From Candidatus Marinarcus aquaticus (GTDB lineage Bacteria > Campylobacterota > Campylobacteria > Campylobacterales > Arcobacteraceae), in NCBI RefSeq assembly GCF_004116335.1, contig NZ_PDKN01000005.1, forward strand, positions 62,001-126,000: a stretch of DNA of 64,000 bases, given 5' to 3'. The number at the start of each line of letters is the position of its first letter. Positions within the stretch are counted from its first letter, which is position 1. Made by a program: the position numbers and the translations under genes. Shown piece after piece: positions 8,943-16,707 of the stretch. The notes below the pieces were generated by a model. That model was not told where the DNA came from. It searched no databases and worked only from the letters and a program-made list of their open reading frames with translations.

Positions 8943-10541
8943 ATGTTTGGTAAAAGTTCACAATATGTAAGTATTATAAAGTACTATAATCAATTGAAGC
9001 TTGATTATAAACTGTTAAACAATGACGATATCATCAAAGCGGAACAATCTACATTTTTAACTTCAGGGTTGAGTCTGCCTGAGGATGTGGTGATTAAATT
9101 GCGTACATTGGAACAAAATGAACCTGAAACCTACTTCTCAACGGTGTGTGATGCCCCCACTCAAAAACTTTATGCAAAAGGGGATAAACCCGATGCTGAT
9201 ACTAATGTGGTGGTTAATTTAAACAGTGATTATAAAGTGGCTTTAGATAAAAGTACACTTTTTGAAACCAAATACTATTTTGATGCCAGCGGAATTGATT
9301 ATATCTATTCCCCTTTTCATATTTTAAATCTGCATTGTGAACAAAACCCAAGTGCTTCAGCCTTAACAGGGCTTATTTTAAATGACTCATTGTATTTGGT
9401 GATTTTAAATGAAGAGAACAAAATTGTCTATTATGCCATTAAAGCGTTGACCTCATTTGCTGAGATTAAAGAGTCGCACTTTTATGATAATGAAATTTCA
9501 GGGCAAAAACTCTTTGATGAGATTTACTATTATGAAATAGAGAACATCATCAGCACGGTTTTAGCTGAATTTTATGCCACTAAAGATAAAACTTTTATTG
9601 ACAGAGTAACCATATTACATATGATTAAACAGCTCAATGATGAACAGGTTAATACCTTACATAAAGAGCTTTTAATCGAAGTGAACTATCATCCTATCTC
9701 AATGGATGATTACATCTATGAGTTGGCCAAACAGCCTTTAAAACAGCAAAAGAGTTTTATTGCACCACGAAAAAAGGTCAAAAGTAAATTTACTTTTATT
9801 TCTCTGTTGCTTTTTTTAATTATTTCTGCGGCGTCTGTTTATACGATTTACACATTTATGGAGATAAAAAAACAGAGCGTGGAAGAAAAAATAGTGCAAG
9901 AGAAAATTCAAAAAGAAGCGCTTAAAAAACAAAAAGAGCTGTTGGCAAAAAAACCTGCATTGCCAAATCATATGGTTAAAAACAGAGCAATTTCTAAACA
10001 CCTTTTAGAGCTGTTTGAAAATATTCCATACAATGTGGTACTTAACTCATTGAAACTGGAAGCCAAACAGTCTACTATGAGTGTGAGTTTACTTGAAGAT
10101 GACACCTTTATTCGATCAATGCAACCCAATTTTTTAAAACTCTATGCACATTCAGATATTGAGTTTATTGATGGAAAGAGCACCGTTTTAAACGCGACCA
10201 TTATCAACCGTGATAAGATTGAAGAGACAAGCAACATCAAAGAGATTTTACCCAACTATATAGTCAACGAATTTTTGCCAAAACAAAGAGTACATGAAGT
10301 TCTAGCAGGACTTTTAGGTAAAGATGTAAATTTTGAGTTTAAATCGGATTTTCAATCAGAAGTGAGTACATTTAATTATCAAGTTGATACGGTTTATAAA
10401 ACACCAAAAGAGCTTTTTGACTTAATTGAACGATTAAACATTGCATTGTATTCTGTGAACATCTCTTATCCTATAATCATGGAGAAAACAGATGAAGGAA
10501 TACGAACGCAATTTATTGTACAATTTCACCAAAACAGATAA
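8943..10541 (+). CDS. Bitopic membrane protein with PilM/PilN-like layout
   Basis: I do not recognise a named family. The 532-residue protein has a ~275-residue soluble N-terminal part, a basic stretch (APRKKVKSK) and one membrane helix at about 282-304. A charged coiled coil (about 305-345) and a C-terminal soluble part follow. After the helix, FENIPYNVVLNSLKLEA and TMSVSLLEDD resemble the beginning of PilN/GspL periplasmic domains. The architecture therefore looks like a PilM-type cytoplasmic domain fused to a PilN-type domain; this is inference. It is the last gene of the miaB operon (11-nt gap, GAGGGGATC before ATG). No pilus genes are nearby. Confidence 0.5.
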   Translation: MFGKSSQYVSIIKYYNQLKLDYKLLNNDDIIKAEQSTFLTSGLSLPEDVVIKLRTLEQNEPETYFSTVCDAPTQKLYAKGDKPDADTNVVVNLNSDYKVALDKSTLFETKYYFDASGIDYIYSPFHILNLHCEQNPSASALTGLILNDSLYLVILNEENKIVYYAIKALTSFAEIKESHFYDNEISGQKLFDEIYYYEIENIISTVLAEFYATKDKTFIDRVTILHMIKQLNDEQVNTLHKELLIEVNYHPISMDDYIYELAKQPLKQQKSFIAPRKKVKSKFTFISLLLFLIISAASVYTIYTFMEIKKQSVEEKIVQEKIQKEALKKQKELLAKKPALPNHMVKNRAISKHLLELFENIPYNVVLNSLKLEAKQSTMSVSLLEDDTFIRSMQPNFLKLYAHSDIEFIDGKSTVLNATIINRDKIEETSNIKEILPNYIVNEFLPKQRVHEVLAGLLGKDVNFEFKSDFQSEVSTFNYQVDTVYKTPKELFDLIERLNIALYSVNISYPIIMEKTDEGIRTQFIVQFHQNR

Positions 10542-10551
10542 CTGCTCTGGG

Positions 10552-10579
10552 CCACGACGATGAAAGTCGTGGTTTGTTA
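10552..10579 (+). terminator. Possible weak terminator after the miaB operon
   Basis: CCACGAC and GTCGTGG form a 7-bp stem with a 7-base loop followed by TTTGTTAT. It lies between convergent genes. The T tract is poor. Confidence 0.5.
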
Positions 10580-10617
10580 TAGCTTTTTATTAAAAACTGA
10601 AGAGAAATAAAAAGGTA

Positions 10618-11679
10618 TTACCACACTTTTATTTCGTTATATACGGAGTCTCTCTCCACTGGAACAAATCCAGAATTTTTAATCACATCTATAAATGTTT
10701 GCAGTGGCATACCATTGGCACTTGCTGCTCCTGCTGCACTTTGAATGGACTCTTTTTGAATGGTTCCATCTAAATCATCAGCACCAAACTCTTGCGCTAG
10801 AAGAGCCAGTTTCATGGTAGAAGTCACCCAATAGGCTTTGATATGTGGAATATTGTTGAGTAAAATTCTTGCAATGGCAAAGGTTTTTAAAATCTCTTGT
10901 CCTGTTGGAAACTCTTTGACTTTTAAATAGTTATTCTCTTTTTGATAAACAAGAGGAATAAAGGCGTTAAAGCCACCCGTTTTGTCTTGTAAATCACGCA
11001 GTCGCAACATATGATCAATTCTATGTTCTCTTGTCTCTACGTGTCCAAAGAGCATCGTAGCATTACTTTGTTTGCCTTGTTGGTGCCAGAGTTGGTGAAT
11101 ATCCAACCACTGTTGAGACGTCACTTTTCCTCCACAGATTTTCTTACGTACCTTTTCATCAAAGATTTCTGCACCCCCACCTGGCATAGAATCCACACCA
11201 CTTTCAAGCATTTTTGCAATGATCTCTTCATATGTAAGGTTATACTCTTGGCTTAAAAAGTGAATTTCAGCTGCAGTGAGTGCTTTGACATGCAGTTGAG
11301 GGTAGGTGTCTTTGATTTTTTTAAAGATATCCATGTACCACTCTAAACCTGTATCAGGATTATGCGCAGATACGATATGTACCTCTTTAATATCTTTTTC
11401 AACGGCTTTTGCCACATCTGCCATAATCTCTTCATGAGACATGGTATAAGGGTTGGGATTTTTTCTACTTGAACTGTAAGCACAAAATTGGCACACGTCT
11501 TTACAGATGTTGGTTGGATTGATGTGCCGATTGATATTAAAGTAGCTTTTATTAGCAAACTTTTCTCGTCGTATTTTATTGGCGACTTTGCCTAAAGTAA
11601 AGAGGTCTAAATCATAAAGTGCGACGGCTTCTTCAAATGTCAGACGCTCTTGGTTAAAAATTTTTTCTTCTAGTGTCAT
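10618..11679 (-). CDS. mqnE: Aminofutalosine synthase (menaquinone, futalosine pathway)
   Basis: This is a radical SAM enzyme of the futalosine route to menaquinone, the main quinone of Campylobacterota. The 353-residue protein has the cluster motif CKDVCQFC (Cys59, 63, 66) in the MqnE-type context RHINPTNICKDVCQFC. It also has VKALTAAEIHFL and the MPGGGAEIFDEKVR loop, which fit MqnE better than the paralogue MqnC. The ATG at 11679 follows an ACACATTGGACAATT leader. It sits downstream of a small membrane protein gene on the same strand. Confidence 0.88.
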   Translation of the reverse strand: MTLEEKIFNQERLTFEEAVALYDLDLFTLGKVANKIRREKFANKSYFNINRHINPTNICKDVCQFCAYSSSRKNPNPYTMSHEEIMADVAKAVEKDIKEVHIVSAHNPDTGLEWYMDIFKKIKDTYPQLHVKALTAAEIHFLSQEYNLTYEEIIAKMLESGVDSMPGGGAEIFDEKVRKKICGGKVTSQQWLDIHQLWHQQGKQSNATMLFGHVETREHRIDHMLRLRDLQDKTGGFNAFIPLVYQKENNYLKVKEFPTGQEILKTFAIARILLNNIPHIKAYWVTSTMKLALLAQEFGADDLDGTIQKESIQSAAGAASANGMPLQTFIDVIKNSGFVPVERDSVYNEIKVW

Positions 11680-11693
11680 AATTGTCCAATGTG

Positions 11694-12020
11694 TTAGTTA
11701 CAGTCTAAATCTTTACTGTACTCATGTTTATAATTGTAAAGTACAAATCCATTGCACTCTTTGTTGGTATTTAAATCTTTGAATTTTAAACTATAAAGGG
11801 TTCCTTTTTTCTTAACTTCAGGGTCTTCTACTTTGTGAACTTTATAAACGGTTACATCCGTAACATTTGGATGCCCAAGTTTTCCAAGAATCTCTTCAAG
11901 TTTATCTGCACGCAACTGCGAGCTTACAATATAGTATGCGATACCAACAAGTACAACAATAATGATTGCAATCATATGTTTTTTCGGGATTTTTCTTACT
12001 TCTACGTTTTCTTGACTCAT
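11694..12020 (-). CDS. Small single-pass membrane protein, unknown function
   Basis: This 108-residue protein is not recognised. It has a short charged cytoplasmic start (KIPKKH), one membrane helix at about 16-34 (MIAIIIVVLVGIAYYIVSS) and a ~70-residue outer-facing part with two cysteines near the C terminus (NKECNGF, KDLDCN) that could form a disulfide. Its ATG overlaps the carbonic anhydrase stop by 4 nt, so the two are translationally coupled. Confidence 0.7.
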   Translation of the reverse strand: MSQENVEVRKIPKKHMIAIIIVVLVGIAYYIVSSQLRADKLEEILGKLGHPNVTDVTVYKVHKVEDPEVKKKGTLYSLKFKDLNTNKECNGFVLYNYKHEYSKDLDCN

Positions 12021-12664
12021 TTTATCTCTTTCAGTGGTTTATAGATTTTTTCTTCTCTGTCATAATATTCTAAGGTACCTGTTTCAATCGAGTAGTACCA
12101 ACCATGGATTCGTAAATCTCCTGATTCAATTCTTTGCTTAACAGCAGGATATGAAAAAAGATTTTCAACTTGGTACAAAATCGAGTTACGCTCTGTTTGA
12201 CGATAAAGCTCTTCCATGTCATTAGGGTCTTTGATGTTTTTAAGCGTAAACTCTTTGGCTTTTTGTCCCAACTCAAGCCACTTTTTAATATGAATCATGG
12301 AAGGTTCATTAGGAATCTCTTCATACAGACTTTTACATGCTCCACAATGTGAGTGGCCACATACAATGATGTCTCTTACTTTTAAGACAGAAACCGCATA
12401 TTCAATCCCTGCTGCACTACCGTGGAAGTCATTATCGGCTTTAAATGGAGGGATAAAATTGCCCACGTTTCGTAAAATGAACATGTCCCCTGGTTTGGTA
12501 TCAAGCATCAAATCAGGCGTTACTCGACTGTCAGAGCATCCAATAAACAGCACTTCAGGTTTTTGTCCTATTTTAACCGATTTTTTTAAATCTTTTTCAA
12601 AATAGGGGAAATAGAGACTTCTGAATTTTTCATTTCCTTTGATTAAGTGTTGAATTCTTGTCAT
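12017..12664 (-). CDS. Beta-class carbonic anhydrase
   Basis: The enzyme interconverts CO2 and bicarbonate. The 215-residue protein has the beta-class zinc site: Cys43 and Asp45 in IGCSDSRVTPD, then His and Cys in CGHSHCGACKSL (about 102-108). Length and motifs fit the Can/CynT family. It overlaps the next gene by 4 nt and follows a small exported protein gene by about 10 nt. A role in supplying bicarbonate for carboxylations is likely. Confidence 0.94.
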   Translation of the reverse strand: MTRIQHLIKGNEKFRSLYFPYFEKDLKKSVKIGQKPEVLFIGCSDSRVTPDLMLDTKPGDMFILRNVGNFIPPFKADNDFHGSAAGIEYAVSVLKVRDIIVCGHSHCGACKSLYEEIPNEPSMIHIKKWLELGQKAKEFTLKNIKDPNDMEELYRQTERNSILYQVENLFSYPAVKQRIESGDLRIHGWYYSIETGTLEYYDREEKIYKPLKEIK

Positions 12665-12673
12665 AATATCCTC

Positions 12674-12913
12674 TTATTGGGTTTTAATAATTTTTGTCTC
12701 TTTTAAAGAGATGGCCGTAATTTTTTTTACGCTGTCTTCATCGTCTCGACGTGTCTCTTGATACTCTATTAAATAGTCAAAGTTGTGACATGAAACAAGG
12801 GTATTAAAGTTGGATAATTTTATAACTTCACATTTTTTTTGAGGTACAACCACACTCTCTTGTGCTAAGAGTGGAAGTGTACAGATAAATAGCAGTATTA
12901 AATATTTTTTCAT
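12674..12913 (-). CDS. Small exported protein, unknown function
   Basis: The 79-residue product starts with a clear signal peptide (MKKYLILLFICTLPLLAQES), leaving a ~60-residue mature protein with two cysteines (KKCEVIKL, VSCHNF). I do not recognise a family. A longer in-frame start exists at 12937. The ATG at 12913 is preferred because it follows AAGGAG and overlaps the upstream gene stop as ATGA. Confidence 0.7.
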   Translation of the reverse strand: MKKYLILLFICTLPLLAQESVVVPQKKCEVIKLSNFNTLVSCHNFDYLIEYQETRRDDEDSVKKITAISLKETKIIKTQ

Positions 12914-14007
12914 AAGAACTCCTTGAGCAGTTGACATACTTTTTTTAAATCATCACACGGAATATCTATTTTAGCTATGAGTCTTATTATAGCCTCTTTA
13001 ACTGTAGGTTGTCTTATAGCCCCCACTAAAAATCCGTGCTCTTTTAAACGTGTTTGTATGCTTAAAACTTTTTGGTTATCATTAATTACAATGGGAATAA
13101 TCAAGCTTTCAGATCTGATTCCCAACTCTTGTTGAATAATATGAAGATGAGCAGCAATGCGCTTTTTTAACTCTTTTTGATTGTGTAAAATATAGTGCAG
13201 TGACTCTAACCCCATGGCTGTGTCAAATAAAGAGGGTGCCGTGGTATAGATGATGGCTTTGGCACGATTGATTAAAAAATCAATCACCGTGTGTGAAGCC
13301 AAGATATAAGCGCCGTAACTTCCATACGCTTTTCCCAGTGTTCCCATTTTTACATGGTTGGCTTGGGGTGTGATGTTATAATAATCAAAGATGCCTAAAA
13401 GATGCTCTCCAATGACTCCTGAACTGTGCGCTTCATCCACTAAAAGAAGCGCGTTGTGTTCATCTGCAATATTAAAAATAGCTTTGGGTGCGACATCACC
13501 ATGCATGGAGTAAACCCCTTCAATGGCAATAATCAGTCGGTCATAGTTGGATGAGAGTTGTGAAATTTTATCTTGTAAGTCTGAGGCATCATTGTGATTA
13601 AATACAATCACTTGTTCTTTTTTTAAAAGTCGGGTCGCTAACATACCACTGGCATGATACTCTTCATCAATGAAAAGAATATCTTTTTTTCGCACCAACG
13701 CTTCAATCATAGAAACATTGGCCAAAAAACCACTTCCGACAATCACCCCATCTTCAAAACCATTGGCTTGGTAAAGGGCTTGTTCAAACTCTTGATGAAT
13801 GGAAGTGTATCCATTGACTAAAGTCGATGCTTTGGGGCCTTGGTAGTGGTGATTTAAAACACGTTCATACGCACTCATGAAAAGAACACGATTTTGAGCC
13901 AATCCCAAGTAGTCATTTGAGGCCAAATCAACTAAAGAGGGGTCGTGAATCTGGCGTTGTCGATAGCGATTAGATTTTTTAATGGCAGTTAACTCTTTAT
14001 CGTACAA
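12910..14007 (-). CDS. bioF: Aminotransferase class I/II, BioF/KBL type (8-amino-7-oxononanoate synthase)
   Basis: This is a PLP-dependent alpha-oxoamine synthase. It has SNDYLGLAQN, the PLP-stacking and Asp region DEAHSSGVIGEH and the Schiff-base lysine in GTLGKAYGSYGAYI. BioF, the first dedicated biotin step, is the most likely member; a KBL-like enzyme cannot be excluded. The frame is open to an ATG at 14049, but that codon lies in a large inverted repeat. The TTG at 14007 has AGGAG six bases before it and gives a start (YDKELTAIKKSNRYR) that fits BioF proteins. No other biotin gene is adjacent. Confidence 0.8.
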   Translation of the reverse strand: MYDKELTAIKKSNRYRQRQIHDPSLVDLASNDYLGLAQNRVLFMSAYERVLNHHYQGPKASTLVNGYTSIHQEFEQALYQANGFEDGVIVGSGFLANVSMIEALVRKKDILFIDEEYHASGMLATRLLKKEQVIVFNHNDASDLQDKISQLSSNYDRLIIAIEGVYSMHGDVAPKAIFNIADEHNALLLVDEAHSSGVIGEHLLGIFDYYNITPQANHVKMGTLGKAYGSYGAYILASHTVIDFLINRAKAIIYTTAPSLFDTAMGLESLHYILHNQKELKKRIAAHLHIIQQELGIRSESLIIPIVINDNQKVLSIQTRLKEHGFLVGAIRQPTVKEAIIRLIAKIDIPCDDLKKVCQLLKEFL

Positions 14008-14024
14008 AAAAGCTCCTATATTGA

Positions 14025-14067
14025 GGAGATCTCTAAAAATTAATATCATTCATTTTTAGAGGTCTCC
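14025..14067 (-). promoter_or_regulatory. Leader hairpin and mini-ORF before the bioF-like gene
   Basis: GGAGATCTCTAAAAAT (14025-14040) and ATTTTTAGAGGTCTCC (14052-14067) form a 16-bp inverted repeat with one mismatch and an 11-base spacer. On the minus strand it contains AGGAG followed by a seven-codon ORF, stop included (MNDINF). It ends just before the ribosome binding site of the TTG start at 14007. A TATAAT-like element lies upstream (TTAATATAATTCC). It may be a leader RNA or an operator. Confidence 0.6.
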
Positions 14068-14201
14068 TGTGTCTGGAATTATATTAAATTATAGATTAAA
14101 CTCAATTTATAGGAAATTTTCTAAAAAGCTATACAATTGCTACAATGATATGTTACATTACATTTGTTGATATACAAGACTTCCATATTTTAAATCGTTC
14201 A

Positions 14202-14270
14202 GTTTAGGCTTGACATGACTTCTGACTCTGTTTTGCGGCAACAGAGTTCAAGAAGTCGTTAAGCTTAACT
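14202..14270 (-). other. Long imperfect hairpin after the KefB-type gene
   Basis: GACTTCT and AGAAGTC enclose an inner stem CTCTGTT/AACAGAG with loop TTGCGGC. GTTTAGGCTTGAC and GTTAAGCTTAAC extend the fold outward with mismatches. It begins five bases after the antiporter stop. It lacks a T tract, so it is either an atypical terminator or another structured element. Confidence 0.55.
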
Positions 14271-14274
14271 CTTT

Positions 14275-15891
14275 CTACTCATCATACAGTTTACACGTCG
14301 TTCCACTTTCAACCAACAGTTTTGCAACTTCTTGTTGTGCATGTACAAAATTCTTAATATTGAGCTCTTTTAAATCTTTTCGCTCCTCTATGGAGTCTAC
14401 TTTTACAACCAAATTGGCATGAGGGATAAACTTTTGTACGGCTTCACAAATCAATCTTTTCTTTGTTACATTGCTCAGTGTAATAATCAAACTTCGCGCT
14501 TCATCGGCTTTAAGTGATTCTAATACCGGCAATTTATCTAAGTGACCAAAGTAGGCCATATAACCTTGCTTACGTGCAAGTAATACGTGTCGTAAGTCAT
14601 CTGAGATGATGACAAATTGTATCTTTTTCTCTTCTAAAGTACGTGCAACAATCCGTCCTAAAGTATCAAATCCACAAATGATGATGTGGTTTTTAGCCTC
14701 AATGGGTGTAATTTTATCGGATTCATAAAACTCTACGACCACATAAGAAGCGAGTTTATAGATGTTATTAACAATAAAGGGCGTTATAATCATAGATAAC
14801 ACGGTGATTAAAATCAGAAACTTACTGAGCTCGTCTGAAAGCAAGTGTTGATTGGATGCTAAAGCAAACACTGCAAAGGAGAATTCTCCGATTTGACAAA
14901 GAGCGAGTGCTGCTTTAACGCTGTCACTTTTGTTGGCCTTACGCCTAATAAGAAAGTAGACAATGACTGCTTTTATGAGCATCACTGCAATGAATATCAT
15001 GACTACCCAGTGTAGGTTGGTCATCAAAAAGACAACATCAATTTTGGTTCCCACTGAGAAGAAAAAGGCTCCCAGCAGAAGGTCTTTATATGAAGCAATA
15101 TCGGATTCTACTTTAACATGATATGAGGTTTCTGCAATGATCATTCCTGCAATAAAAGCACCCAAAGAGTAGGTGAAGCCCAAAGCGTGTGCGAGTAGAG
15201 AAGCACCAATTACAATGGAGAGAACAGAACCCAAAAAGAGCTCTTCAAGTTTGGCATTAGATGAGAAGTGCAACAACCAATTCATTACTTTTTTTCCGAC
15301 TGTGAACATAAACACAATAATAATAATGGCACTGAATACCGTCTGTACGATGACTTGATCAAGACTTAATGTGTCGTTGGACAAAAAGCTGATGAGAAGT
15401 AAAATAGGAATAACCGCTAAATCTTGGAAAATTAAAATTGCGGTGGCTTTTTCACCATAGGGGGTATAGATATCTTTGGATTGCTTTAAATAGGTTAAAA
15501 CAATGGCCGTCGATGAAAGAGAAAATGCCAAGGCAATGATAATAGAGGCCGTGGTAGGGATAATAAAAACAAATTTTGAGACTATAAAAATAATGCTTGC
15601 ACTCAAACCCACTTGTAAGGCCCCATTGACCAACAAAATCTCTTTCATCTTTTTAAGTTTATTAAAGGACATCTCCAAGCCAATGGTGAACATTAAAAAA
15701 ACAATACCAAACTCCGCAATGAGATTGAGTGCATCAAGGTCGTTGTCTCCATTAAAATTAAAAATGTTACTGATAAGTGTACCTGTGATGATATAACCAA
15801 TAATATGTGAGATTGAGAGTTTTTTTAAAATAAGGTTCAGTACGGTTGAAATGGCAAGTGAGATAAATATGATAAGTAGTATTGATTCCAT
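14275..15891 (-). CDS. KefB/CPA2-type monovalent cation:proton antiporter
   Basis: This is an inner-membrane CPA2 antiporter, probably for K+ efflux or pH control. The 538-residue protein has 11-12 hydrophobic segments in its first ~385 residues, including LAFSLSSTAIVLTYL and IGEFSFAVFALAS. A Rossmann TrkA-N domain follows (about 390-510, IIICGFDTLGRIVARTL). A TTG lies five codons upstream. The ATG at 15891 is preferred because a TAAAAT box ends five bases before it, which implies a leaderless mRNA. No glutathione-dependent KefF/KefG partner is nearby. Confidence 0.88.
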   Translation of the reverse strand: MESILLIIFISLAISTVLNLILKKLSISHIIGYIITGTLISNIFNFNGDNDLDALNLIAEFGIVFLMFTIGLEMSFNKLKKMKEILLVNGALQVGLSASIIFIVSKFVFIIPTTASIIIALAFSLSSTAIVLTYLKQSKDIYTPYGEKATAILIFQDLAVIPILLLISFLSNDTLSLDQVIVQTVFSAIIIIVFMFTVGKKVMNWLLHFSSNAKLEELFLGSVLSIVIGASLLAHALGFTYSLGAFIAGMIIAETSYHVKVESDIASYKDLLLGAFFFSVGTKIDVVFLMTNLHWVVMIFIAVMLIKAVIVYFLIRRKANKSDSVKAALALCQIGEFSFAVFALASNQHLLSDELSKFLILITVLSMIITPFIVNNIYKLASYVVVEFYESDKITPIEAKNHIIICGFDTLGRIVARTLEEKKIQFVIISDDLRHVLLARKQGYMAYFGHLDKLPVLESLKADEARSLIITLSNVTKKRLICEAVQKFIPHANLVVKVDSIEERKDLKELNIKNFVHAQQEVAKLLVESGTTCKLYDE

Positions 15892-15896
15892 GGAGT

Positions 15897-15902
15897 ATTT
15901 TA
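15897..15902 (-). promoter_or_regulatory. -10 box directly before the KefB-type ATG
   Basis: On the minus strand TTGCTAAAATACTCCATG places an extended -10 (TGCTAAAAT) five bases before the ATG at 15891. Transcription would start at or next to the start codon. Confidence 0.5.
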
Positions 15903-16018
15903 GCAAAATTTTTTATAGTTTTGAAAAAAATATGTATAGAAACTATACAAAATGGTTTCAATTATCAATGAAAATTGAGTTGTAACATGCTATTATCATC
16001 TGCATAAAGGAAAAGCAG

Positions 16019-16693
16019 ATGTTAGATACATTTCGTCAATTTTTAAGTCAAGGGAAGAGTCATATCTTCTCACTTATTTTAAAAGGTCTTTTTTGGTTAG
16101 CACCTATCATTGCTGTTAGTATTATAATTTTGTGGATTTATGACAAAATAAATGCACTCACGGGAAGTTTGTTTGAACTTTTTGGATTTAATCCAGAAAA
16201 TCATCCTTTTTTATGGACCCTCATAGGTTTGATGATTTTAGGGTTTATGGCGTATGTGATTGGTCTTTTTGTAGAGACTCGATTTGGAGATTTTATCCAA
16301 CGACTCTATGCTAAAATTCCTGGTTATGAAACCATTAAAGATTTGGTGGATATTTTCAATACCTCAAAATCGGGTGAAAAAAAGGTTTTAGTGGTACTCA
16401 TTAAAGGGTTTGGTAAGCAAGGGTATAACGTGGGATTAATGTACTCAACCAAAGAGAGTATTTTAAAAGAGCATTACACCGTAACACTTTCAATGACACC
16501 TATTCCCAATGGAGGATATATGTTTGAAATTCATCAAGATAAAATTTATGTCATTCAAGAGGCCACGTTTGACAGCAATTTACAATATCTCCTCTCTATG
16601 GGAGTGAAGTCGTTACCTGAGATTTTAAAAATTCAACCCAAATCTTTAGAAGAGTTACCTACTTTGAAACATTTTTTAAATAATAAAGAGTAG
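16019..16693 (+). CDS. DUF502 family membrane protein
   Basis: The 224-residue protein has two N-terminal membrane helices (about 23-45 and 65-88) and a soluble C-terminal domain, as in DUF502 proteins. Typical pieces are LFWLAPIIAVSIIILWIYD, FGDFIQRLYAKIPGYETI and SLTMTPIPNGGYMF-like spacing (TPIPNGGYMFEI). The function of the family is not established. The ATG follows AAAGGAAAAGCAG. It is convergent with the histidine kinase gene, and the two share a bidirectional terminator. Confidence 0.86.
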   Translation: MLDTFRQFLSQGKSHIFSLILKGLFWLAPIIAVSIIILWIYDKINALTGSLFELFGFNPENHPFLWTLIGLMILGFMAYVIGLFVETRFGDFIQRLYAKIPGYETIKDLVDIFNTSKSGEKKVLVVLIKGFGKQGYNVGLMYSTKESILKEHYTVTLSMTPIPNGGYMFEIHQDKIYVIQEATFDSNLQYLLSMGVKSLPEILKIQPKSLEELPTLKHFLNNKE

Positions 16694-16707
16694 TGTTACT
16701 CTTTATT
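16682..16707. terminator. Bidirectional terminator between convergent genes
   Basis: AATAAAGAGTA and TACTCTTTATT form a perfect 11-bp stem with loop GTGT and T/A-rich flanks. It overlaps the stop codons of both flanking genes. Confidence 0.85.
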
